A DNA stretch of 64,000 nucleotides from Clostridia bacterium (GTDB lineage: Bacteria > Bacillota > Clostridia > Christensenellales > Borkfalkiaceae): the NCBI GenBank assembly GCA_017621155.1, contig JAGATP010000044.1, forward strand, positions 41,882-105,881, read 5' to 3'. Under the pieces are notes generated by a model. It saw nothing but the letters and a program-made list of their open reading frames with translations. It was not told the DNA's origin and did no database searches. Position 1 is the first letter of the stretch, and the number at the start of each line of letters is the position of its first letter. Below are positions 15,691 through 23,449 of the stretch, piece after piece. Position numbers and translations under genes: made by a program.

Positions 15691-15896
15691 CACTGGGTAT
15701 GCCGGAGGATCTGAAAAAGCTTTCGCTTCAAGCCATGTAACAATATACAAAAAAGCTCCTATGTGCTAAACTGAATGTATGGCTTTGGGCCGTACACAAG
15801 AAAAGCAACATAGGAGGACGCTACATGAAAAACCAAAATAACGACACATTCAGTTTAGCGCACACGGCGTGGAAATGTCAATACCCTATCGTATTT
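15691..15896 (+). mobile_element. 5' remnant of an IS200/IS605-type element (tnpA start only)
   Basis: The piece holds a left-end region, a structured leader and the first 23 or so codons of a TnpA-like transposase from ATG 15825 (SLAHTAWKCQYPIVF, the usual N-terminus of IS200 TnpA), then stops matching. The leader is highly paired: GTATGGC/GCCGTAC hairpin (15777-15795), CTCCTATGT (15756-15764) against the ribosome site ACATAGGAG (15808-15816), and GCTAAACTGAATGT (15765-15778) against the early coding sequence (15846-15859). A diverged copy with the same end point lies at 62802-63005. The rest of the 15605-16006 gap carries the ilvE terminator and the next promoter. Confidence 0.7.
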
Positions 15897-15939
15897 TTGT
15901 CGTTTGCGCAATCATTTCCGCCATTTTTGAAAACTTTTC

Positions 15940-15967
15940 TTGACAATTGCTTGGCACATGCTATAAT
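15940..15967 (+). promoter_or_regulatory. promoter of two-component module 1
   Basis: TTGACA (15940-15945) and TATAAT (15962-15967), 16-bp spacing. The block from about 15891 to this promoter is repeated almost identically at 22308-22382. Confidence 0.8.
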
Positions 15968-16006
15968 TGAGAGAAATGGGAGAGTTTATCGATAAGGAGT
16001 TTAGAG

Positions 16007-16705
16007 ATGGTTAGAATCGCAATTGTGGACGACGATAAAGCTTATTCGGATGCTTTGGAGGGGTATATTCTTCAATATGCAGGGGAACATAACGTCGAAT
16101 GTTCCGTTGTGAAATTCGAGGACGGACTTGATTTTCTCGAAAAAAACGTGTGCGGTCACGATATTATCTTTCTGGACGTCGAAATGCCCTATAAAGACGG
16201 ATTCAAGACGGCAAAAAAGATCAGAGAAGCGGATTCCGACGTTGTGATCGTCTTTATCACGAATTTGGCGCAATACGCGATTAAGGGGTATGAAGTCGAG
16301 GCGATGGATTACATCGTGAAACCCGTCTCGTATGCTAGGTTTAAGATTACCTTTCAAAAGGCGCTTTCAAATGCGCAGCGCAACCAGCAGGAGAGAGTGA
16401 TTGTTACCGAAAAGTACGGAAAGCGCAGACTGCCCATCAAGACGATTTATTATATCGAGTCGTTCGGGCACAAGCTCGTCTATCACACTTGTTCGGGAGA
16501 GATCGAAACGTGGGACAGCATGTCGGAAACGGAACAGCGGCTCAAGGAATTCGGCTTTTCCCGATGCAACAATTCTTACCTCGTCAATCTTCGCTTTGTG
16601 GATCGCGTGGAAGGGGATTTGATTTTTCTCCAGGATCAGACGCTAAAAATAGGGCGTTTGAAGCGGAAGGGATTTTTAGACGATTTGACGCAGTTTCGGC
16701 TGTAA
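16007..16705 (+). CDS. LytTR-family response regulator, module 1
   Basis: 232 residues. The receiver domain (1-120) has the acidic pocket VDDD at 8-10, the phospho-acceptor Asp57 in FLDVEMP and the conserved lysine in VKPVSY. The C-terminal LytTR DNA-binding domain (about 130-230) contains IYYIESFGHKLVYH and FSRCNNSYLVNLRFV. Regulators of this AgrA type bind paired repeats upstream of target promoters. The gene sits behind its own promoter with AAGGAG before the ATG, and the partner kinase follows 12 bp later. Likely targets are the lipoprotein and GH3 genes downstream; this is inference from position. Confidence 0.92.
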   Translation: MVRIAIVDDDKAYSDALEGYILQYAGEHNVECSVVKFEDGLDFLEKNVCGHDIIFLDVEMPYKDGFKTAKKIREADSDVVIVFITNLAQYAIKGYEVEAMDYIVKPVSYARFKITFQKALSNAQRNQQERVIVTEKYGKRRLPIKTIYYIESFGHKLVYHTCSGEIETWDSMSETEQRLKEFGFSRCNNSYLVNLRFVDRVEGDLIFLQDQTLKIGRLKRKGFLDDLTQFRL

Positions 16706-16717
16706 AAGGTGGGGATT

Positions 16718-18043
16718 ATGGAACTTTTCGATGAAATTGTCCGCGCTATGACCGGATTCAATTCGCTGATTCTGATTGCGGAAATCGTTCACGGGATCGG
16801 ATTTGCAAAGAGAAGGCACTTTTGGATTCGCTCCCTTGTATTTGTCGCCTTCTTCTTGCTCGGCGGATTCAATCGGATTTCCCTTGCGATGCACATAGCG
16901 CCTTTTTGGAGCTATTTGTACGGGGTGATTCCGTTTATCAATATGTACTACATCGTCATTTACCTCTTGTCGATCGGGTGCATGTGGTTTTGCTTTGACG
17001 AAAAGCCGGTCAGGTTGATTTTCGTCGCGACGTCGGCTTTTTTGATCGAGCACATCTGCTCGCACGCTTGTCAGCTGTTTACCTTCTGGATCCAGGGCGA
17101 TCACGTTACAATTCCTACCGTAAGTCGCTTGTTTGAGCTTGCGCTGTTTGCCTTGATTCTCGTGATCTTTTACTTTACGCTGATTCGCCGCTTCTATGAA
17201 AAGGACAGAGAGCCGACGAACAGAAGCATGCTCCTTTTCGTCGCGATCTCTATTTTGCTGATCAGCATTTTCAGCTCTTACGTCTATTATGCCGGACTCG
17301 TATCGCCCGCAACGCATATCTATGCGATTTCCGTCGGCATTCTTTTGATCGTGATTCAATTTGAAGTCTTTACCGTTTCCGAGGAAAAGACGGAAAAGCA
17401 CATCATCGAAGGAATGCTCAAGGAACAGGCAAAACAGCAGAGTCTCTATGACAATAACCTGCAATTTATTAATATGCGCTGCCATGACTTGAAGAATCAG
17501 ATTGAGGTGTTAAAGCGGGTGTTGACGGAATCCGAACGGGACAAAACCGTCGCCGAAATGGAATCTGCGCTCGAACTTCGCGATACCGAGATTCGCACGG
17601 GGAATGAAGTTCTGGACGTCGTCCTGATGGAAAAACACATCCGCTGTATGCGCGAAGGAATCCCTATGACCTGCCTTGCGGACGGAGAAGCGGTTGCGTT
17701 TATGAGTTCTTCCGATCTTTGTATGCTGTTTGGGAACGCGCTCAACAACGCGATCGAGGCGGAGGAAAAACAGAAGGAAGAAGATCGGTTTGTGTCCGTT
17801 TTGATCAAACGGGAAAAGGCGTTCGTCCGAATTTACGTGGAGAACTTCTGGAAGGGAGAAGTTGAACTCAAAGACGGGTTGCCTGTCTCCTCTTCCAAGG
17901 ACAACAAAGAGGAGCATGGATTCGGGACGAAGAGCATTCGGCATATCGTCCGAAAGTACGGGGGGAACGTCACGGCTTCCGTTCGGGACGAGATTTTCAC
18001 CTTAAGCATTTTGTTTCCGATTGTCGATTGGAAAGCATCGTAG
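16718..18043 (+). CDS. GHKL (AgrC-like) sensor histidine kinase, module 1
   Basis: 441 residues. The first 215 form about six membrane helices with no clear extracellular sensor domain. A dimerisation helix follows, with the phospho-acceptor His256 in RCHDLKNQI. The GHKL ATPase domain has the N-box LFGNALNNAIEAEE and G-box EEHGFGTKSIRHIVRKYGG. The ATG at 16718 uses AAGGTGGGG and is preferred to the GTG at 16709. No agrD-like peptide or agrB-like processing gene lies nearby, so the signal is unknown. It may respond to a sugar or membrane cue linked to the GH3. Confidence 0.9.
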   Translation: MELFDEIVRAMTGFNSLILIAEIVHGIGFAKRRHFWIRSLVFVAFFLLGGFNRISLAMHIAPFWSYLYGVIPFINMYYIVIYLLSIGCMWFCFDEKPVRLIFVATSAFLIEHICSHACQLFTFWIQGDHVTIPTVSRLFELALFALILVIFYFTLIRRFYEKDREPTNRSMLLFVAISILLISIFSSYVYYAGLVSPATHIYAISVGILLIVIQFEVFTVSEEKTEKHIIEGMLKEQAKQQSLYDNNLQFINMRCHDLKNQIEVLKRVLTESERDKTVAEMESALELRDTEIRTGNEVLDVVLMEKHIRCMREGIPMTCLADGEAVAFMSSSDLCMLFGNALNNAIEAEEKQKEEDRFVSVLIKREKAFVRIYVENFWKGEVELKDGLPVSSSKDNKEEHGFGTKSIRHIVRKYGGNVTASVRDEIFTLSILFPIVDWKAS

Positions 18044-18099
18044 AAATACGGTGCTTTTTTCATTTGTGCGAAGATTTCGTCGTTTTTTGAAAGAACGTC

Positions 18100-18128
18100 T
18101 TGAGAATAAGGCTTTGTTTTTCTATAAT
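18100..18128 (+). promoter_or_regulatory. promoter of the lipoprotein-GH3 operon, module 1
   Basis: TTGAGA (18100-18105) and TATAAT (18123-18128), 17-bp spacing. It is separate from the kinase-regulator promoter, so enzyme genes could be switched by the regulator. I could not identify a convincing LytTR direct repeat upstream. Confidence 0.65.
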
Positions 18129-18177
18129 TAGTGGCGTCAATCGGCAATCGCCGAAAAAAGTTTCAGGAGGGTTTGTG

Positions 18178-19101
18178 ATGAAAACAAACAGAAAAACGAC
18201 AGCCATAGTTCTTTCCCTCTTTCTCTGTTCGGGTGCAATGTTGAATCTTTGCGCTTGTAACGGTGAAGCGACGAAAGAACCCGAAAGTCCGTATGAGTTC
18301 GTCTTTACGGGAAGCACCGTGATCGCGGATCAGACGTACCATCTGACGGTATACGGAAACAAGGATGAAGACAAGACTTTTGACTTGCGCGTTGCAGAGA
18401 TGCCCGTGGCAGAGCTCAACGGCACCTGGGTGTATGTGGAGGGGAAGGGCTATAAGCTCTATTTCGACGATACGAACAGCACGTTTGTCTATACGAAGTA
18501 CGATACGGCGACCAATGAATTTTCCTTCAAATATACGCTCAACATCGGCGATACGAACGGCGGAAGCGGGAAAGCGGTCTTTACCTATAAAGACGAAGCC
18601 TTTGCAAAAAAATACGACGGCGAGGGACTCGGTGCAGTACCTCCTACCTTTACGGGATATTCGAGCTACATCGGTGCGATGTTTGCGCTTCACGAGCCGG
18701 TCAAATGTATTCTGACCTGTTATGAAGACGGAACTTGCACGAGCATCAGCACGAACGAGGTCAAATTCGCCTCTCCCCGCAACGGAACGTGGAGCTATGA
18801 TTCCGCAAAGAACAGCTATCATTTCACGTTCGAAGCTGAGCCGTACGGCTTGAACGAAGAGGGGACGGCAACCTATTGGAAGTATTCGCAGCCGATCGGA
18901 ACAAGTCTTGAAGATTCTGCCGCAAACTGGATGCCGTTCGACGGTTATTGGGTTTCCGGGCCGATCACCGAGATTCCGGGAAACGAATATGAGACTTATT
19001 ACGATGCGGAAACAAATACCTATTACTTATGTTTTGAGCACGGTTTTTCCGGGTTTGGCGAGTTTGCAGACAGATACGTCGCATACACGCCGGAAGACTA
19101 A
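18178..19101 (+). CDS. lipoprotein of unknown function, module 1
   Basis: 307 residues. A basic N-terminus and hydrophobic core (AIVLSLFLCSGAMLNL) end in a lipobox CAC-N, so the mature protein should be lipid-anchored outside the membrane. The body is beta-rich, with two related segments starting NGTWVYVEGKGYKLYF and NGTWSYDSAKNSYHF, suggesting two lipocalin-like or small beta-barrel units. I do not recognise the family. The ATG at 18178 follows CAGGAGGG. The GH3 gene begins 18 bp later, so the two are co-transcribed. A glycan-binding or sensor-partner role is plausible from context only. Confidence 0.75.
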   Translation: MKTNRKTTAIVLSLFLCSGAMLNLCACNGEATKEPESPYEFVFTGSTVIADQTYHLTVYGNKDEDKTFDLRVAEMPVAELNGTWVYVEGKGYKLYFDDTNSTFVYTKYDTATNEFSFKYTLNIGDTNGGSGKAVFTYKDEAFAKKYDGEGLGAVPPTFTGYSSYIGAMFALHEPVKCILTCYEDGTCTSISTNEVKFASPRNGTWSYDSAKNSYHFTFEAEPYGLNEEGTATYWKYSQPIGTSLEDSAANWMPFDGYWVSGPITEIPGNEYETYYDAETNTYYLCFEHGFSGFGEFADRYVAYTPED

Positions 19102-19119
19102 TCGATAAGGAGATAAAAG

Positions 19120-21942
19120 ATGAAAAAGAGTACAGCGAAAAGAGTGGTCGCGGGGTACGGAATTTTTCTGACCTGCGTGTTTGCCTCGATGCTCACCGTG
19201 ACGAACGTCCTCGCCAATACCTATTCCGAAATGATTTCCACATTCCTTCAACAGGAGACGATGAAGAAGGTAGAGGTAGAGAACGCGGAGGACATCGATA
19301 CCCGTTATTTCAAGAGCAAATTTTCCAAGCAGAGCGAGCTTTATAACGGCGAGATCGATTTTGCAAAGCGCGTTCAGGCAGAGGGAAGCGTTCTCCTTCA
19401 GAACAAAGGACTTCCCATTGCGAAAAAGGGCAAGGTGACTTTGCTCGGATCGGGTATTTCCAAGGAGGCGTTTTTAGTGTGCGGCGGAGGATCCGGTTCG
19501 ATCGATACGGCAAAGACGCCCACGCTCAAAGAAGTGTTTGAAGATGCCGAATTTGAAGTGAATCCCGTCATGTGGAATTATTATACTTCCGGAAACGGCA
19601 AGAGCACGCGGGGAACGAATACGGTCGGCGAAGCGGGAATTGCCGCATTTACGGCAGCCGAGACGGATTCCTGTAAGAATTACAACGATGCTGCGATTGT
19701 CGTCATCGGCAGATTGGGAGCGGAGGATGCGGATGTCGCAACGACGACAACCGAAAATTCCGAAAAGAGTATGCTCGAACTTTCGGACAACGAGCTTGCC
19801 CTCATCGACTATGCGACCGAACACTTTAAAAACGTCGTCGTTCTCCTCAATACCCTCAATGCGATCGAAACCGGGCCCTTGATGGATCGAGACGTCTCCG
19901 TCCTTTGGGTCGGCGCTGCGGGACAGCAAGGACTTCGCGCCATTCCTGAAGTATTGAACGGAACGTACAATCCCTCCGGAAAGCTCGTCGATACCTACGT
20001 TTATGACAACTTTTCCGCTCCTGCCATGGTCAACTTCGGCAATTTTACGTTCGGCAATGCCCAGAATGAGAAGCAAAGTTATCTCATCTATCAGGAGGGA
20101 ATCTACGTCGGGTATCGTTACTATGAGACGAGATACGAGGATAAGGTATGCGGAGCTTCGAACGTAGGCGACTATCAATATGCATCGACCGTCGCATATC
20201 CGTTCGGCTACGGACTTTCTTATACGACCTTTTCGCATTCTGTCTTTGCGGTGAGGGAAACAAGCAGCGAGTATAAGATAAGCGTCAACGTGAAAAACGA
20301 AGGAAGCGTTGCGGGCAAGGACGTCGTTGAAGTCTATCTCCAAAAGCCCTATCGGGCAGGCTCTTTGGTAGAAATCTCCGCCGTCGAGCTGGTCGGCTTT
20401 GAAAAGACGAATTCCATCGAAGCGGGAGAGAGCGAGACGGTGACGGTATCCGTGCCTAAGGAATCTCTTCGCTCCTATGACACTTCCGCAAACGGAGGAA
20501 AGGGCGGATACGTCGTCGCGGAGGGAACGTATTTCCTCTCTGTCGGAACGGACGCGCACGATGCGTTGAACAATATTCTTGCGGAAAAGGGAAAATCGAC
20601 TGCCGACGGTATGACGGAAAACGGCGATGCGTCGTTTGTTCATAAGTTCTCCTGTTCCGAGGAGCAAGCAGCCGAGTTTATCGCAAGGTACAACAAGGGA
20701 GAAAACGGCGAAGTCATTCAAAACGAGCTTTCAGATATCGACGTAAGAGCTTACGATTCTTCCTTCCAATACCTTTCCAGGAACAATTGGACGGGCACTT
20801 GGCCCACGGCAGACAAAAAGCTCAACGCGACCGATCGGATCTTCGAGGATATGGGAGAGCTTTACCCCGTCGTTGACGAAAAGGCTACCATGCCGACGAC
20901 GGGAAAGGGCGCGGTCTACGGGCTTGTGGATATGAAGGGGCTTGACTACGACAGTCCCTATTGGGATGACCTTCTCGATCAGCTTTCCGTGGAGGACATG
21001 AAAACGCTCATCGGCAACGGTGGTTACGGAACGCCCGGCATCGCTTCGATAGCCAAGAATAAAGTCCTCGATAAGGACGGCCCTGCGGGCATTTCCGCAA
21101 CGCTGATCGGCGGCAAGGGAACGTTCGGTTTCCCGGTCGAGACGTTGATCGCCACGACCTGGAATAAAGACCTTGCCAAGGAGATGGGACACTTTATCGG
21201 GGAAGACGCGCTGCTTGCAGGTGTTTCCGGATGGTACGCTCCCGGACTCAATACGCACAGGACGCCCTTCTCCGGAAGAAATTTCGAGTACTATTCCGAG
21301 GACGGTTTCCTCGCCGGTATTTTTGGGGCGGAAGTGACGCTCGGTGCGCAGGAGATGGGAGTTTATACCTATTCGAAACATTTTGCTTTCAACGACGAGG
21401 AGCTCAACAGACAACGCGTCTGCGTCTTCAGCAACGAACAGGCGGGAAGAGAAATCTACTTAAAGCCGTTCGAGCTCAACGTGAGAATCGGGCATTCTCA
21501 TGGCATTATGGTTTCCATGAACAGAATCGGCGGAACTTGGACGGGCGCGCATCGCGGTATGGTGACGAACATTCTCCGCGGAGAATGGGGATTCGAAGGG
21601 TGCGTCGTCACGGACTCCTCTTCGATCGGCAACCAACAGAGGGGACTTTACGGAGGAACGGATTTGTGGCTCGGAAGCAGCGCCTATCGCTATTCGGAAG
21701 GATTTGAAACGAATCCCGCTGTCGTTTCCATGATGAGAAATGCTTGCCACAATATTCTGTTTGCAATCGCAAATTCCAATGCGATGAACGGAATTGCACC
21801 GGGTGCGACCTTTGTGGAGATTATGCCCCTCTGGAAAGTCGGTCTCATCGTAGCGGACGTCGTGCTCTATGCGGCTTGCGCTGCCGGTGTTGCCGCTCTC
21901 GTCTACTTTGGCATGATCAAAGTCTCCAAGGAGGAAAACTAA
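19120..21942 (+). CDS. membrane-anchored, circularly permuted GH3 glycosidase, module 1
   Basis: 940 residues. The usual GH3 order is reversed. The alpha/beta sandwich (about 85-310, beginning GSVLLQNKG) and a fibronectin-III-like domain (about 380-500) come first, and the TIM-barrel domain comes last (about 620-890). The barrel carries DKDGPAGIS, HRTPFSGRNFEYYSEDG, SKHFAFNDEELNR and the nucleophile Asp832 in VVTDS. One hydrophobic segment lies at about 9-33 and another at about 907-930, so both ends should be fixed in the membrane with the enzyme outside. Permuted GH3 beta-glucosidases are known from Ruminococcus albus and Butyrivibrio. The exact sugar is unknown. Confidence 0.88.
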   Translation: MKKSTAKRVVAGYGIFLTCVFASMLTVTNVLANTYSEMISTFLQQETMKKVEVENAEDIDTRYFKSKFSKQSELYNGEIDFAKRVQAEGSVLLQNKGLPIAKKGKVTLLGSGISKEAFLVCGGGSGSIDTAKTPTLKEVFEDAEFEVNPVMWNYYTSGNGKSTRGTNTVGEAGIAAFTAAETDSCKNYNDAAIVVIGRLGAEDADVATTTTENSEKSMLELSDNELALIDYATEHFKNVVVLLNTLNAIETGPLMDRDVSVLWVGAAGQQGLRAIPEVLNGTYNPSGKLVDTYVYDNFSAPAMVNFGNFTFGNAQNEKQSYLIYQEGIYVGYRYYETRYEDKVCGASNVGDYQYASTVAYPFGYGLSYTTFSHSVFAVRETSSEYKISVNVKNEGSVAGKDVVEVYLQKPYRAGSLVEISAVELVGFEKTNSIEAGESETVTVSVPKESLRSYDTSANGGKGGYVVAEGTYFLSVGTDAHDALNNILAEKGKSTADGMTENGDASFVHKFSCSEEQAAEFIARYNKGENGEVIQNELSDIDVRAYDSSFQYLSRNNWTGTWPTADKKLNATDRIFEDMGELYPVVDEKATMPTTGKGAVYGLVDMKGLDYDSPYWDDLLDQLSVEDMKTLIGNGGYGTPGIASIAKNKVLDKDGPAGISATLIGGKGTFGFPVETLIATTWNKDLAKEMGHFIGEDALLAGVSGWYAPGLNTHRTPFSGRNFEYYSEDGFLAGIFGAEVTLGAQEMGVYTYSKHFAFNDEELNRQRVCVFSNEQAGREIYLKPFELNVRIGHSHGIMVSMNRIGGTWTGAHRGMVTNILRGEWGFEGCVVTDSSSIGNQQRGLYGGTDLWLGSSAYRYSEGFETNPAVVSMMRNACHNILFAIANSNAMNGIAPGATFVEIMPLWKVGLIVADVVLYAACAAGVAALVYFGMIKVSKEEN

Positions 21943-21943
21943 G

Positions 21944-22270
21944 ATGAAAAAAATATATTTGACTTCCTATTGTACGATGGGTGCGGGACTTCTGTCCGTT
22001 CTCTTTCAATTGATCGGCGCGTTCGGCTTCTGCGCCGCCGAGGGGGTCGGCATGAATTTGGCGCCTCTGTCCAATCCTCTCGTCATCGTCGGCATTGCCT
22101 TGATGGGAATTGCCCTCATTGTTTCGCTCGCACTGAAAATTACAATCTCGGTCAAGAAAATCGATTGTATTCTGGTTTCGGTTGCGCTTAAAGCCGCTTT
22201 GACCGTGCTGATTTTCACCGTATTGTTTTTAATCCTATTCGTGACGTGGCCGGTAATTACCACGCTTTGA
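21944..22270 (+). CDS. small three-helix membrane protein, module 1
   Basis: 108 residues with three strong hydrophobic stretches (residues about 5-32, 43-66 and 76-104) and very little loop sequence. It starts one base after the GH3 stop with AAGGAGG upstream, so it is translated with it. I do not recognise a family. A role as a partner of the anchored GH3 is possible. The last codons lie in a 76-bp block that is repeated exactly at 29134-29209, which indicates that at least one more copy of this gene once stood there. Modules 2 and 3 have no such gene. Confidence 0.75.
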   Translation: MKKIYLTSYCTMGAGLLSVLFQLIGAFGFCAAEGVGMNLAPLSNPLVIVGIALMGIALIVSLALKITISVKKIDCILVSVALKAALTVLIFTVLFLILFVTWPVITTL

Positions 22271-22313
22271 CAAAGAACGCAAGTACCGCAGGGCAAAACC
22301 CTGCGGTATTTTT
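22238..22313 (+). repeat. 76-bp direct repeat, left copy
   Basis: From TTCGTGACGTGG to GGTATTTTT, identical in all 76 bases to 29134-29209. It holds the last codons of the small membrane gene and its terminator. Together the copies bracket 6,820 bp containing AT-rich module 2. Confidence 0.95.
22284..22313 (+). terminator. intrinsic terminator of module 1
   Basis: Perfect 10-bp stem TACCGCAGGG/CCCTGCGGTA (22284-22293, 22299-22308), loop of five, T run. Confidence 0.88.
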
Positions 22314-22354
22314 GTCGTTTGCGCAATCATTTCCGCTATTTTTAAAAACTTTTC

Positions 22355-22382
22355 TTGACAATTTTTCGGTACGTACTATAAT
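22355..22382 (+). promoter_or_regulatory. copied promoter in module debris
   Basis: TTGACA (22355-22360), 16-bp spacer, TATAAT (22377-22382). The block 22308-22382 repeats 15891-15967, the promoter region of the module 1 regulator. Here it is followed by GH3 debris, not by a regulator start. It could still fire and transcribe into module 2. Confidence 0.7.
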
Positions 22383-22424
22383 TAAAAATGATAGCGTTTT
22401 GCCCTGCTGTTAACAAAAAATCTT

Positions 22425-22608
22425 TCCGGTAGAGACGTTGATCGCCGCGACCTGGAACAAAGACCTTGTCAAGGAGGTGGGAAACTTGATTGGTAAAGAC
22501 GCGCTGTTTGCGAACGTTTCTGGAGGATGCGTCTCCGGATTCGATACTCATAGAACGTCTTTTTTCGGGAGAAGTTTTGAGGACAGTTTTTGCCGGTATT
22601 TTAAAAAA
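22425..22608 (+). pseudogene. GH3 gene fragment, degenerate
   Basis: About 180 bp matches the barrel part of the module 1 GH3 gene (21133-21325) at roughly 75% identity, for example GAGACGTTGATCGCC followed by ACCTGGAA, and a decayed form of the NTHRTPFSGRNFE segment. It has lost frame and both ends. With the promoter copy before it, this is what remains of a further module. The rest of the 22271-22741 gap (22609-22741) holds only the ribosome site of the next regulator and no clear promoter. Confidence 0.75.
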
Positions 22609-22741
22609 TGAAAAAGGACGATTGACGGGTTTTGCCGCCAAACCATACAAGTTATGCCGTTTGGAAAAATTCTTGTGCAAAGAAATATATTATAGTATGG
22701 GAAAAATTTGGATATTGAGTTAATACAAAGGAGTGAAAAAT

Positions 22742-23449
22742 ATGATAAGAGTAGCGATAGTAGATGATGATAAAGATGCGGTTCATACCATGCAAAATTA
22801 TATTGACCGGTTAAAAGCAGAAATGGGAGTTGAACTTAACGTCAGTATTTTCGAAGACGGAATAAATTTTATAAGCGATTATACACCGATTTATGATGTT
22901 ATTTTTATGGACATAAAAATGCCTTTGATGGACGGTATGGAGGTAGCTAAACGCTTAAGGAGATTAGACGAGAACGTATTTCTGATTTTTGTGACAAGCA
23001 TGGCTCAATATGCGTTGAAAGGCTATGAGGTGGACGCCGTAGGGTTTATGATAAAACCTATCAGTTATTACGTTTTTTCCACGAAATTTAAAAAGGTTAT
23101 AGACAGGGTAAACAAATACAGGGGCGATAATATAACGCTTGCTTTTGATGAAACAATGAAGAAAATTTATATACGCGATATTTTGTATATAGAAGTAAAT
23201 GCCCATAAACTTATTTATCATACAACGGAAGGAGAATTCAGCGTAAGGGGACAACTCAAACATATCGAAGAAAAGTTTTCCGAATACGGATTTGGCCGAC
23301 CGTCAAACAGTTTTCTCGTGAATATTGCGAATATTGACCGAATAACGCCCACATCTGTTCTGATAGGCGGAAATGAAATTTATTTCAGCCGTTCAAGGAA
23401 GAAAGAATTTTCTAAAAAAGTCGTTGCGTATATGGGGGCAAAAAAATGA
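22742..23449 (+). CDS. LytTR-family response regulator, module 2 (AT-rich)
   Basis: 235 residues, same architecture as the other two regulators: VDDD at the N-terminus, phospho-acceptor Asp in FMDIKMP near residue 58, KPISYY, then a LytTR domain with ILYIEVNAHKLIYH and FGRPSNSFLVNI. The ATG at 22742 is chosen because AAAGGAG lies nine bases upstream; the GTG at 22733 is inside the ribosome site. Base and codon use are far more AT-rich than in modules 1 and 3, suggesting another origin. The gene overlaps its kinase by 4 bp (ATGA). Confidence 0.9.
   Translation: MIRVAIVDDDKDAVHTMQNYIDRLKAEMGVELNVSIFEDGINFISDYTPIYDVIFMDIKMPLMDGMEVAKRLRRLDENVFLIFVTSMAQYALKGYEVDAVGFMIKPISYYVFSTKFKKVIDRVNKYRGDNITLAFDETMKKIYIRDILYIEVNAHKLIYHTTEGEFSVRGQLKHIEEKFSEYGFGRPSNSFLVNIANIDRITPTSVLIGGNEIYFSRSRKKEFSKKVVAYMGAKK

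Noticed and set aside
16007..18043. agr-type quorum-sensing locus
   Set aside because: The kinase and regulator are AgrC/AgrA-like, but there is no AgrB peptidase or AgrD precursor near any of the three pairs.
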